Part shown: piece by piece, positions 46,264 to 58,101 of the stretch
How positions within the stretch are numbered: the stretch's first letter is position 1
How the letters are laid out: each line of letters starts with the position of its first letter
Made by a program: the position numbers and the translations under genes
Assembly: GCA_005406025.1 (NCBI GenBank)
Contig: BGZK01001228.1
Span: forward strand, 62,001 to 126,000
Direction of reading: 5' to 3'
Source of the DNA: Eumeta japonica
Taxonomy: Eukaryota; Arthropoda; Insecta; Lepidoptera; Psychidae
DNA: 64,000 bases
The notes under the pieces: model-generated
The model's input: only the letters and a program-made list of their open reading frames with translations
Told to the model about the DNA's origin: nothing
The model's database searches: none

Positions 46264-47938
46264 TTAATTACTTATTAATCTACCGACATATTTTCATTCA
46301 TTTGTATAACTGCAACGTGACAATTTTAGCAGAAACACATCATAACTCTTTGCAATAACAGAAGGAACAGGGTGAATTAATTTAAATTGGAAGTTTATTA
46401 AAATTTTATTGGTACGAATTATAGAATTTTTATATTAAAAACAATAAATATAATTTATGTGGTTTGTACAAGAGTAATTTAGCAGTTGCATTGCAATTAA
46501 AAATGTAAAGATCCTTACCCATTCTTGTAAGAATCATTACCAGTGGACATTAAATTCGGGATCAAAAATGCTTTTCCACTTGCTTTGTACAAAAGTAAAG
46601 GAGGTGCCTGGCCGATTTTATTAACCATGGCCTAATCCACATGTAAAATAACTAAAATAGATAGCGGATAGCTGTTCATATGATTTGAAAGAGTATGAAC
46701 GTGGATTAAAAATGGATGAGATGTTTGTCCGTTGCCGTTGCCGTTGTCCATAAAACTGCTACTACAGCGAGAACCATTTAATTTCAAAGTGTGCGTAAAA
46801 AAAATTTATTGAAGTTTGCATCTTATGAATTTCAGCCCGAGCTCCTCGTTGACCCCTTTCCCGCCGTGATCTATCGAAGCCCCTTACCGCCGCGCGTGAC
46901 CCGCGGAGTAGCGAAGCGGCCGAGGTCGTAACACAAAAGCTCAATGTCATCCGCTGAAAAGCTGAAAATCGATACCGCACTAACCTTTGGATTATGAATA
47001 TCTATAGTAACATAAAAGGCGTTGGGGATTAGGAATTCGACAAGGATTATCTTTGAGTCATATTTGGTTTGGTTTATTATAATTTAAGTTTGTACTTAAT
47101 GCTTTAAAATCGTATCTAGAAAAAGTTGAAATTTTAAATGTGAATATTGTTTAAACATTAAATGAATTTAAACTGTTCGTTAGCTTCCACTTTTACTAAA
47201 TCAGTATAACGTGAATAAAGTAATTAAATGTTCCTGAGATAGGAGTTATTTAATAAAAAAAAATATCTTTACCAAAAAAACATACTATGTTTGATTTTTT
47301 GTTCGAGCATCATTTCAGTTAATTAAATAGCATACGAAAAGGCATTATTGTACAGTACCCTCTGGGGCTTTAAGAGCATTATATCCGCTTAAAATTCGGA
47401 GCTCAAGTGAAATTTAATTAACTTGGTGTATGATTTACCTGAATTGAATGCGGAGTGCAAATCCTTAAGTAATAAGATGTATGTAATTATTACAAGAGTA
47501 TATTTTTCGTTAAGTTTGACAAAATTTTCTTTTTGAACACAAAATTAAATAATACAGCAGTTTCGCTCGCACACACACAGGTGTGACAATCATTGTGTCT
47601 CATTTTCGCTTTATGATTTTTCCATTTGTTGACAAAGTCCTGCATTCTTCAATCCTCACGTCCAGTTGGGAACTTCTTTTATATGTGAAACCTGCACAAG
47701 ATGTCTTGTCGAATATTCAAAAAATATTTTACCAGTGGCTTGACTCTTGAAACTGATAAGTTCATTGAAATACATCGGCTTATTGAAGACCTTCCATGAA
47801 AAAGAACCAAGCTTCTCAAAAAGAAATGAAAAAGTTAAGAGAAGGTATGCCTTAACGGTGAAGTAAATAGAACCTGACACCATTAAAATGGTATCAGAAT
47901 ATACAGCAAAGTATTCCTCTCTAACTAGCTTTTAAAAG
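46264..47938. other. AT-rich sequence with a GC patch at 46,838-46,930
   Basis: The patch gives an Arg-rich minus frame only. A triple GTTGCC/CGTTGCCGTTGCC run lies at about 46,730-46,747. No gene. Confidence 0.45.
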
Positions 47939-48100
47939 CTCGGGGTGCTAAATAGAACGGCTCGAATTGTCGGCGACTCTCTGACACGCCTCCAGCTCGA
48001 CCCGTTGGCCTTGCGAAGAGGCGTGATATCTTTGTACATAGTTTGTCGCGTGCACTATGGAGAATGCTTTGAAGAACTGTTACCTCCATTAAGAAATTAA
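47939..48100 (+). mobile_element. LINE fragment (CR1/L2/Kiri-like), end of RT
   Basis: One frame stays open and reads LGVLNRTARIVGDSL, then DPLALRRGVISLYIVCRVHY, then GECFEELLPPLRN and a stop. This is the block 'L..LNR.ARIVGD..L...LD.LALRRDVASL..FYR.YHGECS.EL..L.P' that joins RT to the C-terminal domain in these insect LINEs. It adjoins, in protein order, the block found on the minus strand at 5388-5715. The preserved frame over 53 codons suggests moderate age. Nothing upstream or downstream continues it. Confidence 0.75.
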
Positions 48101-48539
48101 AATAGGGGCTGAAAGTGTTTGGGATTTTCATTGTTGTTGAGGATACAAAGTGCCATTTAGGCTACCGATTCGAAACTAATAATGAGGTATTACAACATTT
48201 GTTGAAAAATTAGCGCTTCAAAGATAGAAAATAAAAAATATTGTTAGAGCTTTGTTGATTTTAAAAGTTAAAATGATAAAAGTTCATATTCCTAATTCGA
48301 AATTAAGAAAAATAATCAGAGCTGCAATTCTCGTATGACAGTTACAAAATATTAAGTCCATCGAGATTTAAAAAACATGAAAAGTCAATTTTAGATGTTC
48401 AGTCGTCATAGGTTATATTGGCGATTTTAAAAGGTGGATTTGTTCACGAACATCTTCTGAATCCAATATGAGACGAAATTGTATCCATGGTAAATTTTAT
48501 ATCATATTTCGTTCTCAACTCCGCGCACATGAACAAAGT
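48101..48539. other. AT-rich sequence, nothing recognised
   Basis: No frame or repeat of note. Confidence 0.5.
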
Positions 48540-48725
48540 ATACATTCCTTTATCTTTTGCATTGAACCAATAGTTCTTATTCATCATGATCCTATTTCGT
48601 TCTTGGTTCCCATTTCAATTCTGATACCACTGTTACGAGCTTCGTCTCATTCTTAAATCCATTCCCATTTTTGCGGTCTTACTACATAGAAGCAGGAATC
48701 GATTTCGATTTCGGATTCGAATTGT
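48540..48725 (+). repeat. Degenerate 6-bp-period repeat, locus E
   Basis: 'gttcttggttcccatttcaa', 'ttctgataccactg', 'tcgtctcattcttaaatcca' and 'aatcgatttcgatttcgga' follow the six-base pyrimidine/purine pattern of the other loci. Shorter and more diverged. Confidence 0.5.
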
Positions 48726-48820
48726 GAGTGGAACTTGGGTATAAAAAAATGATATTCTTATACGAAATTTTAGGCGACTTTAAAACATTAGGTTAAATTA
48801 AAACTTTGCGCACTTATTTT

Positions 48821-49469
48821 GGACCGATGACAACACATTACTATAGCATAATTGGACTGATCTGGTAATAGAACTAGAAGGTAGAAACAGGAACTCATTA
48901 ACAGAATAACAGTGCTGTTTGAGCATGTTTAAATTGTCTTATGGTGTATTTTTACCACGATCGATGTTCAGGGCTGATGAAGGTTGATGATGGAGCCGGA
49001 AGTCAAGCACTAGCACTCTATAATAGAACAACGTAGCCTAGCCGTGTTTAGGCTTGATGAAATTTCTTTAAATGTACTTTGGCCATAATTGGCTTTGAGG
49101 GTCTACCGGAAGCTTGGAACTGAAACTCCATTTAGGAAGAACATATTCTAAACGTGTTTAGGCTTATTGAAATTGTGCTGATAGTACATCTCAGGACAAT
49201 CCCTTGGAAACCTATCTCGGTCAAAGTGCATTCGAAGACAATCCCAACAAGCACAAACATGGCTAGGCTACGTTGGGTTATTATGGAGTACTAGTGTCTA
49301 ACTTCTGGCTTCATCACGAGACCCTGGCAGCTAATCACGATCAAAGTGCATTCCAAGATATTTCCATCAAGTCTAAACTTAAAGTGCATCTTAGAACAAT
49401 TCCAATAAGCCCAAACACGTTTCCTTCATAAGTTGCAATTGTACCATATTACTGTAATGTCATCGGTCC
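48821..49469. mobile_element. Foldback-like element with arms of ~120-bp tandem units
   Basis: The ends are a perfect 12-bp inverted repeat, GGACCGATGACA at 48,821-48,832 and its complement at 49,458-49,469. The left arm (to about 49,185) carries tandem units in plus orientation, marked by 'tggccataattgg', 'tagaacaacgtagcctagc' and 'gtttaggcttgatgaaatt'. The right arm (from about 49,186) carries the same units on the minus strand: 'tcaaagtgcattc' at about 49,213 and 49,343, 'aggctacgttggg', and 'aataagcccaaacacgt'. This layout, long inverted arms made of tandem repeats, is that of Foldback/Galileo-type elements. No transposase is present and no target duplication is visible. Confidence 0.65.
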
Positions 49470-51152
49470 TTGATAAATATGCAAAGATTTCGTTTAATCT
49501 AACGATTTACAAAAAAAAAACTCTCTTCGAATATGAAGGTTTATACGAAATACGAGTAACGCAAAATCGATTGTAAATCGCTTTATAATTGCTATAGCCC
49601 AGTTTTCGCTTTGAAGCGTAATTTTTGATTAAATGCTAAATTGCGATTCCTAACGGTTTTTGAATTAGCGTATGCGATTGAATTCCATTGTTACAATTTA
49701 GCTAATTCATTGTAGAGGCAACACTATTAATAAAAACATAATTTTCATTTCGAAATACCAAGTCGAGAATTAGTAAAATAAAGATGCCAAATTATAAATC
49801 GATTTGTTTCAATCAATGAGGCCGCCGTTCGTGAGTCCCATGCCGGTCTCGCTCTCAACTCCAGTCTTTGATTATATCGTTTATGTGACTCGCCATGTGT
49901 GTAGAAAATACTATTCCTATTAATTTTCGAGGTTGGCGATTGCGTTTTACATTACGGTTGGTGCAATAATTACTGTATCTAGTCATGAGAAGAGTTTAAT
50001 AAATTCTCGGTATAAATATGAAAACAAATAAACGGAGATGGCGTTTTTATTTATTTTTTTTTCGATATAACGATATCCATCCCAATGCAATTATAAGTCC
50101 TTTTAATAAATTTTTTGAAGGTTATATAAAAACAGTTTTCATTTTCTCTGTGAAGATGTTCAATTACAGCCGCTTTCGGAGCTTCGTCAGTATATCGATT
50201 ACCTCGAAGATTTTTTTCAAGTTCGAAAATCGGAAGTCGTCGCTAGGGCCAGGTCTGGGCTATGCGGCGAGTGATCCATGATTTAGAACCCACAGTCATA
50301 CGCAACGGTGCTTGTAATGTGAGCGGTGTGAAGCGTTATCATGCAGAAGCGACATTCCATTGACCAATTTCCCCGTCCTTTATTTAATGGCTGCTCTTAA
50401 TTTCTAGCAAATGCGGGTATAGTACATTCCCGTGTCATTAACAAATTTACCTTATAATTTATCAGCAATCTTCCCTCATTATCTCAAAAGATGATAGCCA
50501 TGATTTTTACAGTTAAAGGAATTGAATTCCTTGAGAGGGCTAGACAATGCCGTGCACCGGAATCCCCAAGCTCAGAAGGTCCTCGGATTCTGACCAGCAA
50601 ACCACATATTGAGCTAACAAAACATTGTCCTACCTACGGAATGTAAATAAAATAGGTTGCAACACGACTTTTATCATGTTAGCTCATTTGAAAGAAAATA
50701 CAGAAATTCCCAACAAGTTTCGCTTTCTGTTTGAAACTTAAGGAGAATTCCCTGTATTATGTATGTTGTTTGTGCATTATTGCCTCCTAGAAAAAATTAC
50801 ATTTGGCGGGTTAAGGCAATAAGAAAATTATCTATAAAAAATTTTTTTTGAATAAACTAAAACTTAATTTCAACAAAAACCTTTTAAAACCTTAATACCA
50901 TTTTCAAATTATTTTTTTTCTGTAAACTGTTTAACTGTTGAATTTCAGTGTATAACATAATAATATTTTTATTAGACAACGTTATTCTTTAATACATTTT
51001 AGTATATGTTTGCTACAGTCATCTATCGATCGTGTCAAACGACAATCTATATAAAATATTTGCCGGGGATCCCCCAACGACATTTTGTAGCATAAACGTT
51101 GAAATTATGTTTTTAGTTCCATGTGATGTGCTTTAATTAAAGAACTAAAATT
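49470..51152. other. AT-rich sequence, nothing firmly recognised
   Basis: 49,560-49,760 has repeated ATCGATT/AATCG and TAAT-type words and may be non-coding functional DNA. The sequence just before 51,153 shares 'ttag..actaaaatta.g..taaaaaaa' with the flank of the hAT copy at 63.83 kb, so part belongs to that element's 5' non-coding end. Confidence 0.4.
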
Positions 51153-51745
51153 ATGGGTAAAAAAAATAAATCTAGCTATGCGTTTAACAGCAAACAATGC
51201 CAGGAAAGAGAATACAGTAAATAAAAATTACCAAAAATTGGCAAAGTTTTTAGTCAGACATCAACAAGCGGTTTTGTTCCAAATATTTCCGTAGATATAC
51301 GACTCAAATAACGTGACCATTGCAGTGCTGGTCGAAAAATCTACTAAAGAAAATTCTATTATTATTAGAGTTAAAGACATTACTAGCAATATTGATGTCG
51401 TCGATCATATCAACGACAACGATATTTTCAGGTCACAAGTAACAGTGGAGACATCATTGACCTCATCGTTTTTCGAAAATGTGAACGATTCTTCTTATGA
51501 CTAGAAACTTTACAAACAAGATATTAAGTGATTATGAAAAACGTCGAATTCTTGATATGAATCCTTTACAATCTTCAGTGTCTTTTCCGTAAAACATCCA
51601 CCAGAACAACAAATGTTTTACAAAATCGTACTACTTTTCACCTTCTAAATATGAACCAGTTCATAGTTTTTGGCTGTGTTATTCTAAAACATTAGATACT
51701 GTCTACTGTTAATCCTGCTAGTTAGTTTCTTTCGAAATGAATAAA
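51153..51745 (+). pseudogene. hAT transposase (ZMYM1-like), N-terminal part, copy 1
   Basis: From an ATG at 51,153 the frame reads MGKKNKSSYAFNSKQCQERE. After a frame change a second open stretch (51,313-51,504) reads TIAVLVEKSTKENSIIIR and ends SFFENVNDSSYD. Near 51,640-51,730 is SKYEPVHSFWLCYSKTLDT followed by VYC, corresponding to the TTF-type zinc finger (W..YS......C..C.L). The whole region aligns with the minus-strand copy at 63.3-63.83 kb. The catalytic and dimerisation domains are absent, so this copy is truncated at its 3' side. The minus-strand copy shows the full domain order. Family assignment rests mainly on that copy. Confidence 0.65.
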
Positions 51746-53685
51746 GTATGATATACGATCATTAATCTTGAGCGTCAATGATCTTAATCTTGAGACGAAA
51801 TGGAACTTATAAAAATAATGTAAAATCATCACACTAAAATATTTTCGCATTAACTTCATTTTTGCTGTAAACTACAAATTTAGATTTACAATATAAAGCA
51901 ATCAATGAACGATATCCCCCCGGAAAATATTTTAAACAACGAATCAAATGTGACTGAATGTTATTTCGCCATAGTAAGTAAGGAAGCCGAACTATTGGAA
52001 CAATATGGGTCAGTTGATTCATTTGTTTCAGCTATTGTCACTAATTCAAACATATGGTTCAAATGGATCCACTAATAGACATAAGCCTCCCTCATATATT
52101 TTAAAAGTATATCATTTTGGGCCTTGTGTAACCAACGGTGACCCGCTGTTTGTCCCTGATTGTCAGTCTGCTAAGTGGCCTGCTTGTCTTAGGTCTGCCG
52201 TGTTAACGGGCAGACCTAAGCTCGTTAAGTGTTAATATGCCAATTCTATGAGCCATCTCCATTACTTTCATTCTTCTGTGAATTTCCTCAATTTGGATTT
52301 TATTTCGAAGATGAATCCTAAACATTACTGTTTTCATCGCAAGCTTAATGTCATTGAATTATTAACTTCCCGCTATGAAAATTGAAAAATTTTTATTAAA
52401 TTGGGAAATTATTGTTTTCAGACCGTTTTTCGAAAATCGAGTTTTTGTGCTTTTCGATGTATATTTTTGAACTCGTGTGGCCTAAAGTCGATATCATAGA
52501 GGGAAGTTTTAGGGATGACCTTAAAGGCCAACCGTTTTGCAGATTTTTTTATGAGACCAACAAGTAAGAGACAGTATTTGATATCCGCATAACATCACTA
52601 GTAATACGCACTTTTCATTGTTGTTAATGCTGACGCTGTAAAATTTTACGCCGTCTTCGACATAAAAAAATTTCCGGCCTTGAGTCTTTAAACTTTGAAA
52701 ATTGTTATACAGAAAACATCGTAAAAATGTTCAATCATTCACCAACCAAACTGAATCTTTTATGTGATCTCTTCATCAAAGTTGGCTCTACCGCAACCGG
52801 GTAGTGTTACCCCGCATTGATTGATTACTTCAATAGAAAAGTATTCAACTATCACTCCAGTGAGTAATGTACGGACACTCTCAAAGAGTGATGTACCTAT
52901 CATTCTAAAAGTGATGTGTCCATTTAGACCTGACTGAAGTAGATATTACATAAAATTTATGTAGTATTTAGTAATTTACAATAAGTAATAAAAGTCGATG
53001 AAATTAATAAACTCCAGATCAATGAAATATTTTTATGATTGTAATTTAATCAAAAAGGATGTACTTTTATTTGACGTTTATGAAATTCAAAAATTGGGAC
53101 TTTCGTCACCATGTATAATGCAGAAGATTCCAGTATAAATCAAAATAGTATATATTCGATGAATTTCTTAGCATACTCGAAACATTTCCTTAAGCACTTT
53201 GTCAGTCAGAATAAGAGTTGATTTAAATCAAATGAGTACATACTCGATGAGTTACTCGTATTCGTTGAAGCTGGGACGATCCCAGGTTTCATAATAAAAT
53301 CACCTTTATCTCATCGACATGCTATCGTATTACCATGAGAATTCCTCATGTTTTCAAATAGATACAACCAAACACATGATCGTATATGCATACGTATTCA
53401 TAAAATCGCGTTAATGTGCTCTTCTGATGTCGACAAGTCGCACCTGATCAATCAGATTTATGTGCGCTTATGTGTATGTCTCTCTCTAGAGTATTTTCTT
53501 GATCGTTTGTATACGTAATTAGAAGTAAATTTGTGTTTGTGTGTGTGTGAATCCTACATACGAAAAAAATGCTTGAAATAGGATTATACAATTAAAATTT
53601 GCTTAAATGAAATAACGTGAATTTTATGAAAGAAAGTCTATACAATTACTGGATTACATTATTTAGAATTGAACAATTTAACTAA
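51746..53685. other. AT-rich sequence with one hairpin
   Basis: CTTAGGTCTGCC (52,188-52,199) pairs exactly with GGCAGACCTAAG (52,209-52,220) around 9 nt. A TG microsatellite lies at about 53,532-53,549. An 'agtgatgtacctatca' / 'agtgatgtgtcca' near-repeat lies at about 52,890-52,925. No gene recognised. Confidence 0.5.
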
Positions 53686-53689
53686 CAGT

Positions 53690-53975
53690 GTGATTTTTGC
53701 TTAAGAGCGTAGCCTACAGACCAGAAGATACTTGGTTTGATACTGACCAGACCACGAGCAAATATACCATTAAGTTTTTAATTTATATGAAATTAAAATA
53801 CTCGATTCCCCGTCTTGGAGAACACGAAGCCCTCTATGCTAAAATTTGCCACCACATTGGTGAAAATGGTCGTCAGCGGCCCTCGACTGTCAAGCCCTCA
53901 TTGATCCAGCATCCAGGCCCCCAATCTGAATTAATAATGTTGTGTGGGGGTAGCCTCAGTAGTAAGGGTTATTGA
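53690..53975 (+). mobile_element. Probable tRNA-derived SINE
   Basis: TTAAGAGCGTAGCCTACAGA and then 'agaagatacttggtttgatactgacc' resembles the A-box and B-box halves of a tRNA-derived SINE head (B box GGTTTGATACT for GGTTCGATACC). A GC-moderate body follows to about 53,970. The 92-codon open frame across it shows no family resemblance and is taken as incidental. Confidence 0.35.
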
Positions 53976-54056
53976 AACATGACACAACGAATCGACTCGA
54001 AATCGACTCCAAAGCTTTTTTTTCAGTGGATATATTAATTATAAATTATTAAAATA

Positions 54057-55286
54057 TTAGGTCGGGGAAAAAGATTTTTCGTATTTTATATACAAATGTA
54101 AGATAATTTTTCATCGAATTTTATTTACATTTAATTATAATGCTATTTTATGCAAAAACTTCTTGCTATTTTGTAAGTAGTGCCATAGTTCCATTGCTGT
54201 AAAAATTTTGAAACTTCTGATCAAAAAACTGCAACATGTAGATTTCTCAGTCGTCTTTTGATATTAACCTAACACTACCTAAAGAATTCTGAAGAGACCG
54301 AAACCGGTAAAAATCTGAGGATGCAAGGTCAGACCTATATGACGGATACTTTAACAGTTCCCAACCAAACTCTCTCAATAGTTGCTGAGTGGTTAAAGAT
54401 TTATGTAGTCTGGTGTTATCATGGTGAAAAACGACACACTTTCTGTTGAACGATTACGGCTGTTTTTTCTTTACTTCTTGCTTCAGTCTCATCAGGTGTT
54501 GGCAGAAGAGATCCGAATTGATGATTTTTACCTGACGGTAAAAACCTTATAATGAATAATGCCCTTCCAACTCCACCGTACACATAGCATCAACTTATTG
54601 CGAGTTAATCCGGTTTCACTATTATCAGTGGAGCTTGCTTTCCTTTTTACTATGATCTTTTTCGCATGTTATTGTCGTAGGTAATCCATTCTTCTTCACC
54701 AGTGATCAACCTTTTCAAAACGGATTGGTTTCATTACGTTTCAATAGAGGATCACAAATAAGTATACAATTCATTAGATTTCTTTCAGTGAGCTTGTATG
54801 GGACCCAAATATCGAGCTGTCTCGTATAGCCAGCTTTTTTCAATAGGTTAAAAATGTTTTGTAGTCAATCTCCAGCTCTTCAGCTACGTTGTAAGAAGAT
54901 ATAAGATTTTGGATTTCTTTTTCCAAGTTGGCATCGACTTTATCCATAAAAAGTCGACCAGAGCGGGGTTCATTTTTGACGTCAAAATTACTGGACTGAA
55001 AACGTTAGAACCAGTTTTGTGCTTCTCTTACTGATACTGCATTAAGTTCATAAATGTCATAAATTTTTTTGAGTTTTCTTACGCATTTTTCCTTTTTTTG
55101 TTATATAACTTCGACATGTAGCAAATTGCTACGATTCGCTTATTTTAGTGGACAGAAAAACAATAAAAAAATGGAGGGACACCTTTTCTCCTTTTTATTT
55201 TTCTTTTTTTTAAATATAATCTATTTAATAGTATGAAAACTAGCTACATACTTATGAAATACGAAAAAACTATTTCTCCGATCTAA
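54057..55286 (-). mobile_element. mariner element with both ends, transposase decayed
   Basis: The ends match as inverted repeats: TTAGGTCGGGGAAAAAGATT at 54,057-54,076, and reading inward from 55,286 on the minus strand TTAGATCGGAGAAATAGTTT. TA precedes the left end (54,055-54,056). The minus strand encodes mariner pieces in order: VREAQNWF.RFQSSNFDV, then EPRSGRLFMDKVDANLE, then VRWSWKGIIHYK (the WWD.KG..H.E block), and YRSDLASSDFYRFRSL (the YSPDLAPSD..LF block with the last catalytic Asp). Multiple stops and frameshifts make it inactive. Its ends and protein blocks differ from those of the 21.8 and 42 kb copies, so it is another mariner lineage. Confidence 0.9.
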
Positions 55287-56629
55287 TGATTAATTTATTT
55301 TTTCACTACTCCCAAAGAATATCCAATCCATATTACGGATGCTATTTGAAAGAATGTAATTAACCGATAAATCGTAATTAGACTAAATACACGACCGGAG
55401 TAGGCGAATTTGAATTGTATAGGACCTGTTTTTTTTTTCAATCTTTTGCGATTAAATAAACAAGAGTTTCTCAGAAGTCTAAAGCAGAGGACCGACGCAA
55501 CAAATGGCGAGTGTAGCCAGCTCGGCGCTCGGGCGGCGGCCGCGGCCGGTTGCCATGGCTATATCGATCGGCGGGCAGCCGCCGGAGCCGCGTGGGTTGC
55601 ATTCTTCCCTTGACTGCACAAACACTAGCATTCCTTGTACCTCGGGGACGGTGGGGAGCGAATAAAGCATTTTGATTAAATTATTTGCAGATTAGTGAGA
55701 TACAGTGTTCTTTCAACACAATATGTCAACCTACTGATCGATACACTCGGTTACTTCATAAGTTAACGAAAGTCCTATTAAGAATGGCGCAAAGCATAAC
55801 TTTCGATCTAATGACGGCCCCATTCCTTGGGTTTGGAGTCAAAAATATTCGACGTGCCGTTTAGATTCGGCTAAGTACCTCCTCCCATATTCGATTCGGC
55901 ATGAAATATTTGCGAGACTTTAATGCTAATGGTAGGTTGTACTCTATATTTGCTAAATATACTTAGAGGTCCAGATATTTGCGAAATTTTAAAATCATAA
56001 TAAAGCAGACATCTCTTCTTTCTTATATTGCTGTTGCTGTTGATGTTGGCCCAGTGCAGGTTGGCAGCTGGACTTAGGGCAAGTTTCATTTAAATTGATT
56101 TTTCTATAGGGCTGCTCAAAATAAACAATGTCACTTTCACAATCTATGAATATTGCAAAGAATATGATGCTTTGCAACGAATACATGCAATTGAATGCAT
56201 TCAAAGCAATTATTTTAAATTCATATAGTTATACCCAAGTGTAAACAAAACGAGTACATTCACCACTCAAATTACAGTTCAGTATATCAATGGATTCCTC
56301 TATATAGGTGCACTAGTTAAATCAGTTTTTACTATCAGCAGTGATGCGGTTAGAATGTTGCTCATTACAATACCTTTAATGCGTTATTATAAAAAAAGCA
56401 ATACTTATTGCAATAACATTTCAAGGTTAAAATAAATATTTTGCTATCAAACATGCATTTATCTATCGTATATCGTACTTCGTGCCTGCGCCAAGTTTTT
56501 TGATTATCCCACGACCTTTCACATATCACAATCTTTCAGTCTAACTTTCACGCGCGACTCCGCCCGTCTATACGTATATATATGTACGTATATACCAATC
56601 ACGCTTCAATCATGATTATGATCGCTATT
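55287..56629. other. Unassigned, with a GC island at 55,485-55,650
   Basis: The island contains CGGGCGGCGGCCGCGGCCGG and gives Ala/Arg-rich frames on both strands. 'gctgttgctgttgatgttgg' at about 56,031 is a short CTG/TTG run. No supported gene. Confidence 0.45.
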
Positions 56630-56850
56630 CTGCGCTCTCTCCCGGTCTACTCTGATACCGATACAAATTTCGGTGCCAATTTGCCTCATTCTCGATGCTA
56701 AACACGGTCCCACTTTTGATTCCGAACCCGGGGTCGATCTAAGGATATCCCGATCTTGGTCTCGTTTTCGGTCGCAGTCCGGTTCTCAATTCTGATCTTA
56801 GTACTATTCCTCGTTCCGATTTTGGTAAGCCACTCTTTATTCTGATTTTA
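56630..56850 (+). repeat. Degenerate 6-bp-period repeat, locus C
   Basis: 'cggtcccacttttgattccg' and then 'aacccggggtcgat' parallels locus A ('cggtcccgcttttgactccg'), and 'gattttggtaagccactc' parallels locus B. This shows the loci share ancestry and not merely composition. Confidence 0.7.
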
Positions 56851-57580
56851 TCCCACACTCAATAATAGTTGCCAATAAATGCAAGCAATAAATGGTTGCC
56901 ACGAACTCTTAACGCTGCGTCAAAAGCAAGCACGCGTGAAAAAGATGTTCTCAATTATTGGAGCTATGTGGGGAAAATATAGACGCAGTCATCAAAATAA
57001 CTGTACCTGGAGATGAAACCTGAGTTCATAGTTTTGATCTTAAGAGTAAGAAACAGTCGATGTGGTGGCTTATTATAAGAGCAGCACATCCCAAACAACG
57101 GCGTAGCTAAATGACCAAATGCCCAATCAAAATATAGATATATGTAAATACTTTAAACGCGCAATGCTACTTTATCATAATTATTATTAGCATTTTATCG
57201 TGCACTGCAGGGCACAGAAAAGCTTTTAACTATATCTATGTGCACGATGTCTTATGTGGTCTTTAGTAATTAGTAATGGCCTAGGTTCTACAGGTGAATA
57301 GTTTAAGAACGTGTACTTGGATTAATAATATTTGTTACGGACAGCCACCTAATTTTAATTTGAATATTGTATTTTGTCTTTTTTGTAATAAGTGTTTTAT
57401 ATTTGTGTGTTTTTTATTATTGATATATTTTATTAAGGAGATTTTTTGTCTAGTTTTTTATTACCCGGGTAGGGACTAGTTTTAAGAAGAAATATTTGTT
57501 TGTTTTTTTATTTTTGTTTGATAAATTAAACATAACGATTTGAAATGTAATGTGCGTGTGAGTTGCATACGAAATTGTGC
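56851..57580. other. AT-rich sequence before the Jockey LINE
   Basis: No frame of interest. The composition changes sharply to GC-rich at about 57,580-57,600, the likely 5' boundary of the LINE. Confidence 0.5.
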
Positions 57581-57644
57581 TTTGGTGGGGAGGACCAATG
57601 GTAGGCCTTGAAAGCGGCCGTCATTACGGTACGGCCGTTAATCG

Positions 57645-58096
57645 GTGTCTCGGGCGCTAGTGGCGCCAATGCATGCGGAGGAGAAGGCGGAGGAAGGCAC
57701 GATTTCCACTCCTCCCTCCCCCCCCGAAGAATTCGCGGATCCCCCGAGGGTTCAGTCCTCTCACGAGCCGCCTCGGAGGCTGCGACGGCGATTCGAGCAA
57801 TGCTGCCCAGACCAATGCCCATTCGAAGGGCCAGACCTGCGATGGTGCCGCCGCCACCGATAGCGCGACAGAGGGGGGAACCACAACGCGAGATGCCTCC
57901 GACAATCCTGACCTCCAAACGACCGCCAGCACTGCCAATAAACCAGATCTCCCAACCGCTGATACGGACGGACCCGAATACATGGCTGCTGGAGCAGCTG
58001 ACGGAGATCCTCCGGACCATCATGGCGGGTCAGGACCTAATTCAAACAGTGCTGCAAGCACTGCTCCATATCCCAGGAGCACACCGTCTAGCCTAA
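57645..58096 (+). pseudogene. LINE ORF1 C-terminal remnant
   Basis: The frame that closes at 58,094-58,096 is Pro/Arg/Ala-rich and ends WLLEQLTEILRTIMAGQDLI and then QTVLQALLHIPGAHRLA. In Jockey-type elements ORF1 encodes a nucleic-acid-binding Gag-like protein that ends just before ORF2. The six-base gap to the ORF2 ATG at 58,102 fits this. The CCHC zinc knuckles that should lie upstream are missing, and the upstream reading closes at a TAG near 57,602. The frame up to about 57,900 is low in complexity, so where coherent ORF1 sequence begins is uncertain. Confidence 0.6.
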
Positions 58097-58101
58097 GAGT
58101 C

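Noticed and set aside
53697..53975. 92-codon frame as a host exon
   Set aside because: It begins inside a tRNA-like SINE head and has no recognisable domain.
57673..58101. Upstream extension of the LINE ORF2 frame with an Arg/Pro-rich N-terminus
   Set aside because: It overlaps ORF1 in another frame; the endonuclease starts properly at the ATG at 58,102, so the upstream part is taken as an open shadow of ORF1.
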